The translations under genes were made by a program, and so were the position numbers. A stretch of 64,000 nucleotides of DNA, taken from assembly GCF_011682045.1 (NCBI RefSeq), contig NZ_VVIW01000029.1, positions 1 to 64,000 of the forward strand, read 5' to 3'. The notes under the pieces were generated by a model, which was not told the DNA's origin, ran no database searches, and was given only the letters and a program-made list of their open reading frames with translations. Position 1 is the first letter of the stretch; each line of letters begins with the position of its first letter. Below, piece by piece: positions 51,501 through 60,047 of the stretch. The stretch comes from Massilia aquatica. GTDB lineage: Bacteria; Pseudomonadota; Gammaproteobacteria; Burkholderiales; Burkholderiaceae_D.

Positions 51501-54182
51501 CACTGGCAGGGCGCGGCCTCGGACTGGAGCTTCCTGATCGGCGCGGCGCAGTGGATCAACGCCAATCCGGCGCTGCCGGCCATGGTGGCGCGCCACGACG
51601 ACCGCAGCCTGCCTTTGCAGCGCGCGCTGGCGCTGGAACAGAGTTTCATCGCCTGGAACAATGAACTCGAAGGCCTGTTCGAAACCCTGTGCGCCGACGC
51701 CCAGTCGCTGTTTGGCACCGACAGCGCAGCGCAGGTGCCGATCGCCGACCTGCTGGTGCGCTTTGCCGACTGGATCACCTACGCCGAGCAGTTGTCGCGC
51801 TGGGTCACCTGGCGCGAACGCAGCGGCATGGCGCGCCTGATGGGCATGGCGCGCTTCGTCGACGAGATGGAAAGCGGCCGCCTGAGTACCGGCGCGGCCC
51901 CGGCCTCGTTCAACATGAGCTACTTCGAAGCGCTGTACGCATCGCAGGTGCGCGCCGAGCCGGCCCTGGCCAGTTTCGACGGCCAGGTGCACGACAGCGA
52001 AGTGCAGCAGTTCGTAGAGCTGGACCGCCAGCGCATCAGCGCCGCCGGCCTGCAGGTGGCGCGCGCGCACTTCCAGCGCATTCCGCAAGGCGGCAGCGCC
52101 ATCGGCCCGCTGGGCGTGCTGCGCGGCGAACTGGCGCGCCGGCGCGGCCACATGCCGATCCGCCAATTGATGCTCAAGGCGGCGCCGGCGATCCAGGCGA
52201 TCAAGCCGGTATTGATGATGAGCCCCTTGTCGGTGGCGCAGTTCCTGCCGCCAGGGCTGCTCACCTTCGACCTCTTGGTGATGGATGAAGCAAGCCAGAT
52301 CCAGCCGGTCGATGCCCTCGGCGCGATTGCGCGCTGCCGCCAGGTGGTGGTGGTGGGCGACGAACGCCAACTGCCGCCGACGCGCTTTTTCGCCAAGCTG
52401 ACCGACGGCAATGCCAGCGACGAGGACACCGACGGCGGCGAAGCGCAGGTTTCCGACATCGAAAGCATTCTGGGGCTGTTCACCGCGCGCGGCCTGCCGC
52501 AGCGCATGCTGCGCTGGCACTACCGCAGCCGCCACCAGTCGCTGATCGCGGTATCGAACAGCCAGTTCTACGAGAACAAACTGTTCATCGTGCCGAGCCC
52601 TTACACGCAGGAAGCCGGCATGGGCCTGTCGTTCACGCACGTGGCGGACGGCGTTTTCGACACCGGCAACAGCGGCACCAATGTGCAGGAAGCGAAAGCG
52701 GTGGCCGAGGCCATCATGCGCCACGCCGTGCAGTCGGCCCAGCATTCGCTGGGCGTGGCCACCTTCTCGGTGGCGCAGCGCAAGGCCATCGAAGACCAGC
52801 TCGAAGTGCTGCGGCGCGCCGACCAGCGCGCCGAGAGCTTTTTCCAGTCGCATCCGAGCGAGCCGTTTTTTATCAAGAACCTCGAAAACGTGCAGGGCGA
52901 CGAGCGCGATGTGATCCTCATTTCGGTCGGCTACGGGCGCAATGCCGACGGCACGGTCAACATGCGCTTCGGCCCCTTGAGCGCGGACGGCGGCGAACGG
53001 CGCCTGAATGTCCTGATCAGCCGCGCCAAGCGCCGCTGCGAGGTATTCGCGTCGATCACCGACGAAGACATCGACCTCGAACGCGGCAAGGGCAAGGGGG
53101 TGCAGGCCTTCAAGCTGTTCCTGCGCTATGCGCGCACCGGGCAGCTGGGCATGGCGCTGCGCAGCGGGCGCGATTACGACAGCCTGTTCGAAGTCGAAGT
53201 GGCCAACGCATTGCAGGAACGCGGCTTCGAGGTCCATCCGCAGGTGGGCATCGCCGGCTTCTTCATCGACCTGGCCATTCCCGACCCGGACCGCCCCGGG
53301 CGCTACCTGCTGGGGATCGAATGCGACGGCGCGGCGTATCACTCGTCGAGTTCCGCGCGCGATCGCGACCGCCTGCGCCAGGCGGTGCTGGAAGACCATG
53401 GCTGGATCATCCATCGTATCTGGAGCACCGACTGGTTCCAGCGCCCGCAGGAACAACTGCAGCGCACCATCGCCGCCATCAACCAGGCGCGCAAGACGCT
53501 CGACCTGCGCGCCGAAGAAAGCAAGAAGCTGCACCAGCCGCCACCGCCGCCAGGGGTGCGCATCGAGCGCGAGATCCTGACCGAAGTGGCGATCACGCCG
53601 GCCGAGGAAGCGCCGCAGCGCAGGAACCGCTACGTGGAAGCGGTGCTGGTGAAACCTGCCGGCGACTACGAGCTGCACGACGCGCCGGTCGACGTGCTGG
53701 TCGACCTGGTCGAGCAGATCGTCTACATCGAAGGTCCGGTGCACCTGGATGAAATCGTGGTCCGGCTGCGCAATACCTGGGGCTTGCAGCGGGTCGGTCC
53801 GCGCATGGCGGCAGCAACCGAGCGCGCGGTGGATGCCGCCGTGGCGCAAGGGCTGGTGGCGCGCCTGAACGGCTTTGTGTGGAAGCCGGGCAGCCCGGTG
53901 ACGCCGCGCGACCGCACCTTTGTCGATTCGGAAGGACTGCGCCGCGCCGACATGCTGCCGCCGAAAGAGATCGAGGTGGCCATTATCCAGGTGGTGGAAC
54001 GCCACTTCGGCGCCAGCCAGGAAGAAATCGTGAAGGGTGTGTTGAAGATGTTCGGGTTTAAACCGATCCAGGGGCCGCTGCGCGACGCGGTGCAGATGCG
54101 TTTGAACCTGATGGTGCGCGAGATGGTGCTGGTGGCGAGCGGGCCGGTGCTGGTGCTGTCGGATCATGCGCGCTCGCTGTAG
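48516..54182 (+). CDS. DUF4011 / SF1 helicase / nuclease / DUF3320 protein, 1888 aa
   Basis: An N-terminal DUF4011-type region (ERARMELLDLSARNRLLNIP) leads to a split superfamily-1 helicase: Walker A GPPGTGKSQTIAN near residue 371, and after a ~850-residue insert LVMDEASQIQP near 1254, VVVVGDERQLPPTRFF, and VQGDERDVILISVGYG near 1460. Next comes a Vsr/DUF559-like nuclease domain near 1555-1650 (FEVEVANALQERGFEVH; LLGIECDGAAYHSSSSARDR; LEDHGWIIHRIWSTDWF). A DUF3320-like domain (near 1700-1800) and a Lys-poor tail end the protein. Single-gene proteins with this layout have been reported as anti-phage defence (Hhe-type), so this is a defence candidate. It starts three bases after ppsR, so translation may be coupled. 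Confidence 0.85.
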   Translation: MSEAESKKIDPVADGLSDGAAELAAAPAPEAAQEKISEFLDRNLSAHDKLERARMELLDLSARNRLLNIPRSAKSTRIIDVIDERSSDIFRMLVTENRALTFLPGHSAAFVATAAQLAEDAGVPEELAQPDEEVDENGVMLRHNDTKLQTKLTSKGLQKRLLDLYNDARTLEEEQGVNILYLTLGTLKWIDPANARNIRYAPLILIPVSLQRGNAAEQFKLRWRQEELSANLSLEAFLQRVHGITLPTFEAGDDFNPTAYINEVAQAIASKENWQVLVNDVVMGFFSFAKFLMYRDLDPSVWPVQQGLLGQPLMRGLLSDGFSSDTPMIPDDTPIDAVISPAELLHIVDCDSSQALAVHDVRSGRNLVIQGPPGTGKSQTIANIIASAVADGKSVLFVAEKMAALDVVKRRLDHAGVGDACLELHSNKANKRVLLEELRRTADLGAPRGELPATLNARLQLARDTLNGHADRMHAEHPVARLTPYQVIGHITELQRQRVAPLNNPFDQPDTWTPDERAQRYQLVSELAQRLAEMGLPSQHPWRGVRMTNISPTEMERLAQRITRASGGLSELAASQTTLAAALDMGPPDSCDDFARIADMAHRVANAPRLSRQALSSPVWTTQREDMTNLVEQGAQYAQLVTFLEGKATPDAWHLDLKPVRQALRPLPAGMSDAAFGRLARLAVQLPTLLQDTERLRAHLGAAARTDTLSEIGKALILGQRIACAPDVSAEVLSASVWDHGIEQAADLAEAVATLHEARTYLADKVLDEAWDTDLTGVRQALAIHGSSMLRFLRDDWRRANGLIKSVLRNPDIELVGQIDILDRLSAGQKTMRFLRENDQLGRTAFGGDWRAERSSPVPLRALVAWIRTLRGMGPEPRLIAAGVTDRPALGVRVDHVQRSLDNTLTLLRDCWNDCGAAIRHMFPDILTVEHANLAEVGTFVAALDAALGTVRSALAFRPAHLSDLLPVLDALITAQRIAASIDEARVLGEQAFGSHWQGAASDWSFLIGAAQWINANPALPAMVARHDDRSLPLQRALALEQSFIAWNNELEGLFETLCADAQSLFGTDSAAQVPIADLLVRFADWITYAEQLSRWVTWRERSGMARLMGMARFVDEMESGRLSTGAAPASFNMSYFEALYASQVRAEPALASFDGQVHDSEVQQFVELDRQRISAAGLQVARAHFQRIPQGGSAIGPLGVLRGELARRRGHMPIRQLMLKAAPAIQAIKPVLMMSPLSVAQFLPPGLLTFDLLVMDEASQIQPVDALGAIARCRQVVVVGDERQLPPTRFFAKLTDGNASDEDTDGGEAQVSDIESILGLFTARGLPQRMLRWHYRSRHQSLIAVSNSQFYENKLFIVPSPYTQEAGMGLSFTHVADGVFDTGNSGTNVQEAKAVAEAIMRHAVQSAQHSLGVATFSVAQRKAIEDQLEVLRRADQRAESFFQSHPSEPFFIKNLENVQGDERDVILISVGYGRNADGTVNMRFGPLSADGGERRLNVLISRAKRRCEVFASITDEDIDLERGKGKGVQAFKLFLRYARTGQLGMALRSGRDYDSLFEVEVANALQERGFEVHPQVGIAGFFIDLAIPDPDRPGRYLLGIECDGAAYHSSSSARDRDRLRQAVLEDHGWIIHRIWSTDWFQRPQEQLQRTIAAINQARKTLDLRAEESKKLHQPPPPPGVRIEREILTEVAITPAEEAPQRRNRYVEAVLVKPAGDYELHDAPVDVLVDLVEQIVYIEGPVHLDEIVVRLRNTWGLQRVGPRMAAATERAVDAAVAQGLVARLNGFVWKPGSPVTPRDRTFVDSEGLRRADMLPPKEIEVAIIQVVERHFGASQEEIVKGVLKMFGFKPIQGPLRDAVQMRLNLMVREMVLVASGPVLVLSDHARSL

Positions 54183-54357
54183 GCGTGATCGACAAGCCGG
54201 GCCGACTGGCCCGGCATTGATCCGATACGCACATTCCGTGGCCTGGGCGACCTTCCATGGCTGTTCGTGCTGATGATGTTGATCCTGAACGTTCGCTAAT
54301 TCGACAGAACCTGTGACGATACTGTTGACTGTACCGCGAGTCCGCTATCTGCCCCGA

Positions 54358-54558
54358 CTATGAAAACGTCGAAATATCGTCAAGCGCATCCTCAACCACT
54401 CCAGCAATTTCACTTCTATCAAGCTTCATTCGCAATGCAGCTATTACTTTTTCTTTCTCAAGCTTCCGATGGATTCTTGCTATATGGCCCAAACAAGTCG
54501 CCGATACCCCGGCAATATTCATGTCGCCACTCTGTAAAAATTCAAGGCAGCGATGCTG
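54358..54558 (-). pseudogene. C-terminal fragment of a HEAT-like immunity protein
   Basis: The minus strand reads HRCLEFLQSGDMNIAGVSA then TCLGHIARIHRKLEKEKVIA and DRSEIAGVVEDALDDISTFS, then a stop at 54358. TCLGHIARIH and VEDALDDI are hallmarks of a widespread helical-repeat protein found as an immunity-type gene beside polymorphic toxins. The N-terminal half is missing and has been replaced by a fragment of a different gene family, so this is a recombination remnant. Confidence 0.65.
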
Positions 54559-54804
54559 AGTCCATTAATTCATTGTTCAATATACCGTGATCAACGTAAT
54601 CATTTGCGAACTCATGCGAAGGAATCAGCTGGCCGACAGTAACATACGAAAATGTCTTTGTTTTTTCATCAATCGTATTAACCTGAAGATCGATAACACC
54701 ATTGATGCATTCTATTTCCCCAACCCGCCAGTGTTTAGAGACAAAATTCTCAATGTCAGAATTTTTCAGACTTCAATGGAAATTAACACAATATCTTGCG
54801 ACAT
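54559..54804 (-). pseudogene. N-terminal fragment of a paralogue of the 56725-57159 protein, frameshifted
   Basis: An ATG at 54804 begins MSQDIVLIS, identical to the start of the protein at 56725-57159. A stop follows after 12 codons, but in the next frame the match resumes (TFSYVTVGQLIPSHEFANDY against QFSYVRISELIPSHEVADDY) and then breaks off at about 54559, where a HEAT-like fragment joins. At least one frameshift and a fusion make it a dead copy. Confidence 0.7.
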
Positions 54805-55012
54805 ATTAAACCTTGTCCAATCATCGCTGCAAACCAACAAATATCGTTTTAGATCGATATCCTCCCTTTTGCCTGACTAACCTTCTGCCGGCCAGCCTCT
54901 CAGTATCAACTACTTGCGCATACCATGTACATGAATCCAGTGCGGCAGCGTTGCGTCGTGTCTCAGAATACCTGCACGGCGAGACAGGAATCACACCCTG
55001 CGAACGACGCTT

Positions 55013-55387
55013 TCAGGGCTTCTCCTCTTGCAAGATATCAAGACTACGCTGAAATTCAAGTGAAGCGATCCGTCCCTCAGCGATGCAACGCAATGCGTTC
55101 AAGCTTGGCTGGAAATACGTTGCAGTAGGGGCAAATGTTTGGTGATCCAACAATTCGTAGATGGAAAAATCGACATTTTCGCGAAGCAGCAACTCGACCA
55201 GGCCGATCAGTTTGGTCTCGGACCCCGGATCGTCGCGGTCTGCGAATTTTTTCTCGATAACAGGAGTGCCGCCCGCGACGGCCTGGATGATATCAGCAAT
55301 GCTGGTGTCAATCGTCCTGCGCACGGCCTGTATCACCGCCTTCTTGTCCGCTCCAAAACTGCGCACAACCACTACAATTTTTGACAT
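55013..55387 (-). CDS. hypothetical protein, 124 aa (immunity-like)
   Basis: This small soluble protein starts MSKIVVVVRSFGADKKAVIQ and has no membrane segment or signal peptide. AAAGG precedes the ATG. No family is recognised with confidence. The helical layout with a C-terminal ALRCIAEGRIASLEFQRSLD segment and its place among other orphan genes of similar size suggest an immunity protein for a toxin that is not encoded here. Function is inference only. Confidence 0.55.
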   Translation of the reverse strand: MSKIVVVVRSFGADKKAVIQAVRRTIDTSIADIIQAVAGGTPVIEKKFADRDDPGSETKLIGLVELLLRENVDFSIYELLDHQTFAPTATYFQPSLNALRCIAEGRIASLEFQRSLDILQEEKP

Positions 55388-55606
55388 GCAAGCCTTTCCA
55401 GATCCAGCAGCGCGTCGGGCCAGGGGAAGAAATCGGAATCAAAAATCAGTGCACACAAAACATTGTCTTCTTCCTCCTGGTCCAGCTTCAAGGGTATCAT
55501 TCTAATCAGATCACTTTAAGCGAGGAGTCTGGCGATTAGCTTCGCAAAATCCGGATCATCAAAACTCGTTCACTCTCAAAAAAAAAACCGCTAAAACCAA
55601 TTTTTA

Positions 55607-56080
55607 TCAATCTTCAATCACTTCAAGAATTGATGCCAACGGCATCGTTGAAACTGCCATTTCAATCACCATTTCAGAAAAATCCCGTTCCAGCCCCGGC
55701 GCCCTACTATTTTTCACAGGAACAAAAACACTAAAAATGTCAACCCGACAACCCAAGCGAAACAATTCGGCGTCGCAACGATTATTGCAATATATTGAAC
55801 GGTATCTGGTTGACCCATCGTTCAACAAAATAATAAATGAGTTTATGTCGTCATCTTCATCTTGGCCGGCATGGCTTAGATGTTCGATCACACCGGAGAC
55901 ATAGTTACCACGCAGGTTCCCATTTTTTACATTTCCCCACCACTCGTCCGAGTCGAACAATCCGAATCCCTCTTTCAATCCCATATTCGGCCGCGACGTA
56001 TCAGCACTTATCTCTCGAACGCTGGCAACTCTAGACGGGTCCTTTCGCAATTCAGTGGTCAACCGATATACTAAATTCAT
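55607..56080 (-). CDS. orphan protein, 157 aa, tandem paralogue of the next gene
   Basis: Starting from the ATG at 56080 the product is 157 residues, the same length as its neighbour at 56147-56620, which supports both starts. Shared landmarks are EWWGNVKNG / EWWDNIKKG, YVSGVIEHLSHAGQ / YVSGVIQVLGHAGQ, SIYCNNRCD / SIYCNNRRD, FRLGCRVDIFSVF / FRVGCRVDVFSVF and VIEMAVSTMPLASI / LIEMAVSTMPVASI. The proteins are soluble-looking with no known domain. Lower GC content than the housekeeping genes suggests transfer. A role as immunity proteins is plausible from the setting but unproven. Confidence 0.65.
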   Translation of the reverse strand: MNLVYRLTTELRKDPSRVASVREISADTSRPNMGLKEGFGLFDSDEWWGNVKNGNLRGNYVSGVIEHLSHAGQDEDDDINSFIILLNDGSTRYRSIYCNNRCDAELFRLGCRVDIFSVFVPVKNSRAPGLERDFSEMVIEMAVSTMPLASILEVIED

Positions 56081-56146
56081 TGAAACTTCCGCTTGTTCAG
56101 TTTTAAGAACATACCAATCTCCGATGACAAATGGCCACATATGAAT

Positions 56147-56620
56147 TTAAGAATCATTACTCCCGTCAATTATTGATGCGACCGGCATAGTTGAAACCGC
56201 CATTTCAATCAAGATTTTAGATCGCTCGAGCCCAGGGACAACAGGTCTGGTAATTTTTGGAGGATCAAAAACAGAAAAAACATCAACCCGGCAACCTACG
56301 CGAAAAAATTCGATATCACGGCGATTATTGCAATAAATACTGTCGAATCTTGTCGATCCGTCATCCAATAAAAGAACAAACGAATTTGTGTCGCGGCTTT
56401 CTTGACCCGCGTGGCCCAGAACTTGAATTACACCTGAGACATATTGACTTGGCATACTTCCTTTTTTGATATTATCCCACCACTCTTCGGAATTGTATAA
56501 TCCGTATGTTCCTTTATGTCCCATGCTCGGCCTGGAACAATCTTTGGTCAGCGCCTGAATTCTCGCTACTCGCTCAGGGTCCCCGCTCAATTCAGTGGAT
56601 AATTGGAAAACCAGTTTCAT
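56147..56620 (-). CDS. orphan protein, 157 aa, tandem paralogue of the previous gene
   Basis: This is the upstream copy of the tandem pair (ATG at 56620). Beyond the coding sequence, the DNA just before both ATGs is also similar (TGAACAAGCGGAA), so the duplication included the leader. The two proteins are roughly half identical, so the duplication is old enough for divergence under selection, as expected of immunity genes that track different toxins. No catalytic motif is visible. Confidence 0.65.
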   Translation of the reverse strand: MKLVFQLSTELSGDPERVARIQALTKDCSRPSMGHKGTYGLYNSEEWWDNIKKGSMPSQYVSGVIQVLGHAGQESRDTNSFVLLLDDGSTRFDSIYCNNRRDIEFFRVGCRVDVFSVFDPPKITRPVVPGLERSKILIEMAVSTMPVASIIDGSNDS

Positions 56621-56724
56621 CGGAATTTCCGCTTGTTCAGCATTTAAAAACATTCAGCTCCGACCATAATTCCACATTCCAACCTCAGATAATAAAAAGG
56701 AAATATTGTCGGCATTTTCCCCTT

Positions 56725-57159
56725 TCATTGCGCATCCACCCTGCCGTTTAGTTTCGCCAAAACATCCTTACCGGGAACAAGTCTCCCGTAGCTATCATCA
56801 ATCCAGCAAGAATCAATGTCGTCGCCCATTCCTGTCAAAATCGTTGCCATGATCTTTTCGTAAAACTCATAATTATTAAACGTTACATGATAGTAGCGGC
56901 ATGTCTCAAGCCTCATCTTGAGTTTAACGTCAAGAATGTCGTGATCTTTGTAATCATCAGCGACCTCGTGGGAAGGGATCAATTCGCTGATGCGAACATA
57001 GCTGAACTGCCTGTCTTCCTCATCATGATCGTGGACATAAAGAACAGCAACGCGATTGATCAGCACCCCATGGCCCAACCGATAGCGCGGTAACAGCCAC
57101 GCTTCAATATCGGGATTACTTAGATTTTCCATAGAAATCAAGACGATATCCTGCGACAT
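56725..57159 (-). CDS. orphan protein, 144 aa
   Basis: This intact member of a family of which a broken copy lies at 54559-54804. It starts MSQDIVLISMENLSNPDIEA with the ribosome site AGGGAAATA. The central segment FSYVRISELIPSHEVADDY is conserved between the copies. It is acidic (many Asp and Glu), soluble-looking and without a known domain. Acidic small proteins in such islands often block basic nuclease toxins, but this is inference. Confidence 0.6.
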   Translation of the reverse strand: MSQDIVLISMENLSNPDIEAWLLPRYRLGHGVLINRVAVLYVHDHDEEDRQFSYVRISELIPSHEVADDYKDHDILDVKLKMRLETCRYYHVTFNNYEFYEKIMATILTGMGDDIDSCWIDDSYGRLVPGKDVLAKLNGRVDAQ

Positions 57160-57240
57160 TATTTCCCTTGCACTTCAATTTGACTTGCTCGCGATCCGCG
57201 CGCATCTGCCGATGCCTCATCGAGTGAATATTCGCAAGCA

Positions 57241-57305
57241 TAATGTTATCATCTGTATCTCTAGCCCGAGTGTTCGATATTGGTTCTTTCGATGATGCGT
57301 ACAGC
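57241..57305. repeat. dispersed repeat, copy 1
   Basis: TAATGTTATCAT at 57241-57252 and, after about 29 bases, GGTTCTTTCGATGATGCGT followed by ACAGC (57282-57305). The same two blocks recur at 60262-60317 (12 of 12 and 21 of 24 identical, spacing 20). The two copies flank the IS66 remnant and the beta-propeller genes. Confidence 0.5.
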
Positions 57306-57352
57306 GCCCTCCTGCGAAGACGGTGAGCCGCGCTGCCACGCGAGTCGTTCCC

Positions 57353-58344
57353 TCACGTCGCGCCCCACGACCATTCTGGGACAAGGTGGCGCTCGGACAA
57401 TGGCGCCTGATCGGGCCGCGCCTGGCCGGCGCCATCGTGTTCCTGGCGCTGCGGATGCGTTTGCCGCGGGCACGCATCCGTGAATTCATTATCGAGCTGT
57501 TCGATCTGCAACTGAGCACGGGCGTGCTCGACGAAACCATCCGTGAAGCGGGTCGTGCCGTCGCGCCGCTGGAAGACGAGATGGTCCTCGACATCGAGCA
57601 AGCCGTCCTGCTCCACGCCGACGAGACCCATGGAACGAGTGCGGCCAGCCGTTCTGGCTGTGGGTGTTCGTGGCCAGCCATACCACCTTGTTCTTCATCT
57701 GCTCGCGCGGCCTGGAAATCCTGTCGAATGTACTGACGGCCAAGTTCGCGGGCAATCTGATGACCGATGGCTATCAAGCCTACCGCCACCTTGGCCGGCG
57801 CCTGCGTTGCTGGGCGCATTTGATCAGGAAGTGCCAAGGTTTGATCGATTCCACCGACGCCAGGGTGGCGCGCGCCGGCAAGGACATGCATGAGGTGCTA
57901 TGTACGCTGATGGAGGCCATCTATGCCGCCCGTTGCGCACAGAGCCAGCCTGTGGGCGCGCTGGCGAGCATGCACGCTACCGATATCGCATGCTTGCGCA
58001 CACTCTGCGAGCGACACCGGGACCATGGCAATGACAAGCTGCGTGCCCTTGCGCGTGAATTCCTGCTCGACTGGGACGTCATCTTGCGCCAGGTCTCCGA
58101 GCCGCAGCTACCCTTGACAAACAAGGCTGCCGAGCAAGCCCTGCACCATTGGGTGATCGCGCGCCGTAGCAGCATGGGCACTCGCAGTGAAGCCGGCACG
58201 CGGGCCTTTGCGCTCTTGGCCAGCGTTATCGAGACGTGCAGAAAACGCACGGCATCGTCGTGGACCTACATTGCTGGCGTCATTGCCGCAGCCCGACGGG
58301 GTCTGGCGCTGCCTGCACTACCGGCAATTCCGGTAGGGGTGTGA
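57353..58344 (+). pseudogene. IS66-family transposase, 5'-truncated with one frameshift
   Basis: The first frame carries FWDKVALGQWRLIGPRLAGA and LLHADET, then the reading shifts by one base near 57631 (the frame should continue NECGQPFWLWVFVASHTTLF). The second frame carries NLMTDGYQAYRHLGRRLRCW, NKAAEQALHHWVIARRSSMG and SVIETCRKRTASSWTYIAGV, all IS66 TnpC landmarks including the DDE residues in DET, TDGY and NKAAE. A missing base and a missing N-terminus make it inactive. Confidence 0.85.
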
Positions 58345-58349
58345 ACGGC

Positions 58350-58485
58350 TACCCTGCATCAGTACGCCCGAGCGAAAGGGCAAGATGGCATGGGCGGTGA
58401 TCGCCTCCATGCCACGGTTGGCGTGTACGCCGTAACAAGTGAGCTTGTCGTTGGCCGCGATATGAAGCCGGGGCAGTTGGCCAGC
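58350..58485 (-). pseudogene. second IS66-type transposase fragment, opposite strand
   Basis: The minus strand reads PRLHIAANDKLTCYGVHANR followed by GMEAITAHAILPF and RSGVLMQG. This matches the IS66 transposase segment between the DDE Asp and the 'ILP-F-G-VHD' block. Only about 45 residues remain. It points the other way from the transposase before it, so at least two different IS66-type elements have been here. Confidence 0.5.
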
Positions 58486-58628
58486 CCCCCTCAGGCCTGG
58501 CAAGAGGAACAGGACCGGGAAAGGCAATAAAGAAAGCGAAGCGAGCGCAGATAAATGCAGAAAAAGCCGCGCGAAGATAAAATTTATGCTGCCTTAATAG
58601 ATCACATTAACCAAACGCAGGAGATGAA

Positions 58629-58898
58629 ATGGACATTTCGAAAGAGCAGTACGTAAAAACCTTTTCCGGCTATATAATTGTAGACTGCGCCATTCGGTCG
58701 AAGGACATTTTCTATTTTTCACTTTGCACCAACACCTCCAGATTTCCAGATCCGGACGAAAAGCTTATAGTTGCGGACGTTGACAGTGAAATTAAAGTTT
58801 GCTCGGGACATCTCCCCCCTTGTGGCAATGTAATTCTATTAGCGGGAAACAGCGGCGCCGCTTATAAACAACACGGTGTCTGGCACAAATTCTTTTAA
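58629..58898 (+). CDS. short orphan protein, 89 aa, internally deleted paralogue
   Basis: The N-terminal 34 residues (MDISKEQYVKTFSGYIIVDC) match the N-terminus of the 324-residue protein at 59073-60047, and the C-terminal ~40 residues (IKVCSGHLPPCGNVILLAGN, SGAAYKQHGVWHKFF) match its C-terminus. The ~235 residues between are missing. It begins with a strong AGGAG ribosome site. It may be a deletion remnant or a functional shortened form. Confidence 0.6.
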   Translation: MDISKEQYVKTFSGYIIVDCAIRSKDIFYFSLCTNTSRFPDPDEKLIVADVDSEIKVCSGHLPPCGNVILLAGNSGAAYKQHGVWHKFF

Positions 58899-59072
58899 CC
58901 CACTGGGATCTCTACCAGGCAATGAAATTATTTTTCTGGTTCACCAAAACGCATCCAGTGCGACGACGCTGATCTTATACCTCATCCGGGAATGGAAGGG
59001 GGAGCAAGATGGAGATCACAACCCGTCAGCCATGCGTCCAACCGGAAATATTTAATTTTAACAGGGAACAGA

Positions 59073-60047
59073 ATGGAAATTTCAAAAAAACAATATGAAG
59101 AAAGCTTTGGGAATTTTTTCATTATTGATTGCGCAGTCCGATCAAAAGACATTTTTTACTTTTCTCTTTGTGAAAAAGAGTCAATATTTGCCGAGTTAGA
59201 CGACGAACAACAGAATCAAGCATGGCTCAAAAAACGTATTGTATATTACATAAAATCGGCTCCCGAAAATGATAGGTGGGGGCATGGTGAATTTAAGAAT
59301 TCCGACAATTACAAAATCAGCGTTTCTCAAAGCCCAAAAGTCCAGCTAATTAGTGTTGATAAAGACGGGCAAGTTTTTGCATTAGGAGGAGGCCCAAGTG
59401 AAATGCAGCTACGGGTAAAAAAATGGCTGGATGGCGGCCCGCTTCGAGGAAGTGTTTCTCGATGCCGCACCATTGATGGGCATATATATGTGACTGGCGG
59501 CGGGCGCTCAGTAGGATTTCGCAAAGACAAAAATAACTGGATTTCGCTAACACACGGCTTACCCTTTACTTATACACTCGACTGGGAGAATGCAGGCTTT
59601 AGAGATATAGACGGGTTTAACAGCGGGGACATTTACTGCGTTGGTGGAAACGGGGACGTCTGGCATTTCGATGGTGCCCGATGGAAGCAGATATCATTCC
59701 CTAGCAACATGCATCTCTATTCCGTTTGCTGCGCAGGTGACGGTTTTGTTTACATTAGTGGTTACCAAGGTACAACATTCAGAGGCCGCGACCAGAAATG
59801 GACAAAGATTCATCAAGGGGAATTGACTATACCATTCCGCGATATGGTATGGCATGACAACCAGATATGGTGCACCAGCGATTATGGTTTATGGCAGATC
59901 ACGAACGGGAAAGCTCACATCGCCAAGGTGAGCGATGACATTAAAGTGTGCTCAGGCCATCTCTCCAGTTGCGGCGACGTATTGCTTCTGGCAGGTCATA
60001 GTGGTGCAGCGTATATGGAGGACAGTGTCTGGCACAAGATTTTCTAA
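59073..60047 (+). CDS. beta-propeller-like orphan protein, 324 aa
   Basis: I chose the ATG at 59073 (MEISKKQY), which follows GGGAACAGA and matches the start of the short paralogue; a longer frame from 58992 would add 27 unrelated residues. After an N-terminal domain (residues 1-75) come repeated blade-like units: GQVFALGGGP, GHIYVTGGGRSVGFRK, GDIYCVGGNGDVWHFDGARW, GFVYISGYQGTTFRGRDQKW, NQIWCTSDYGLWQITNGK and DVLLLAGHSGAAYMEDSVW. About six units suggest a beta-propeller. It is probably a cytoplasmic binding protein, and in this island an immunity protein is plausible. Confidence 0.65.
   Translation: MEISKKQYEESFGNFFIIDCAVRSKDIFYFSLCEKESIFAELDDEQQNQAWLKKRIVYYIKSAPENDRWGHGEFKNSDNYKISVSQSPKVQLISVDKDGQVFALGGGPSEMQLRVKKWLDGGPLRGSVSRCRTIDGHIYVTGGGRSVGFRKDKNNWISLTHGLPFTYTLDWENAGFRDIDGFNSGDIYCVGGNGDVWHFDGARWKQISFPSNMHLYSVCCAGDGFVYISGYQGTTFRGRDQKWTKIHQGELTIPFRDMVWHDNQIWCTSDYGLWQITNGKAHIAKVSDDIKVCSGHLSSCGDVLLLAGHSGAAYMEDSVWHKIF

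Noticed and set aside
49200-54167. Minus-strand open frame of 1655 codons opposite the helicase gene.
   Set aside because: It is a shadow caused by high GC at third positions. The translation is rich in Arg, His and Gln and lacks any domain, while the plus strand has clear helicase motifs.
54587-55052. Plus-strand open frames at 54587-54880 and 54813-55052.
   Set aside because: The first is the antisense of a recognisable broken minus-strand gene; the second has no support.
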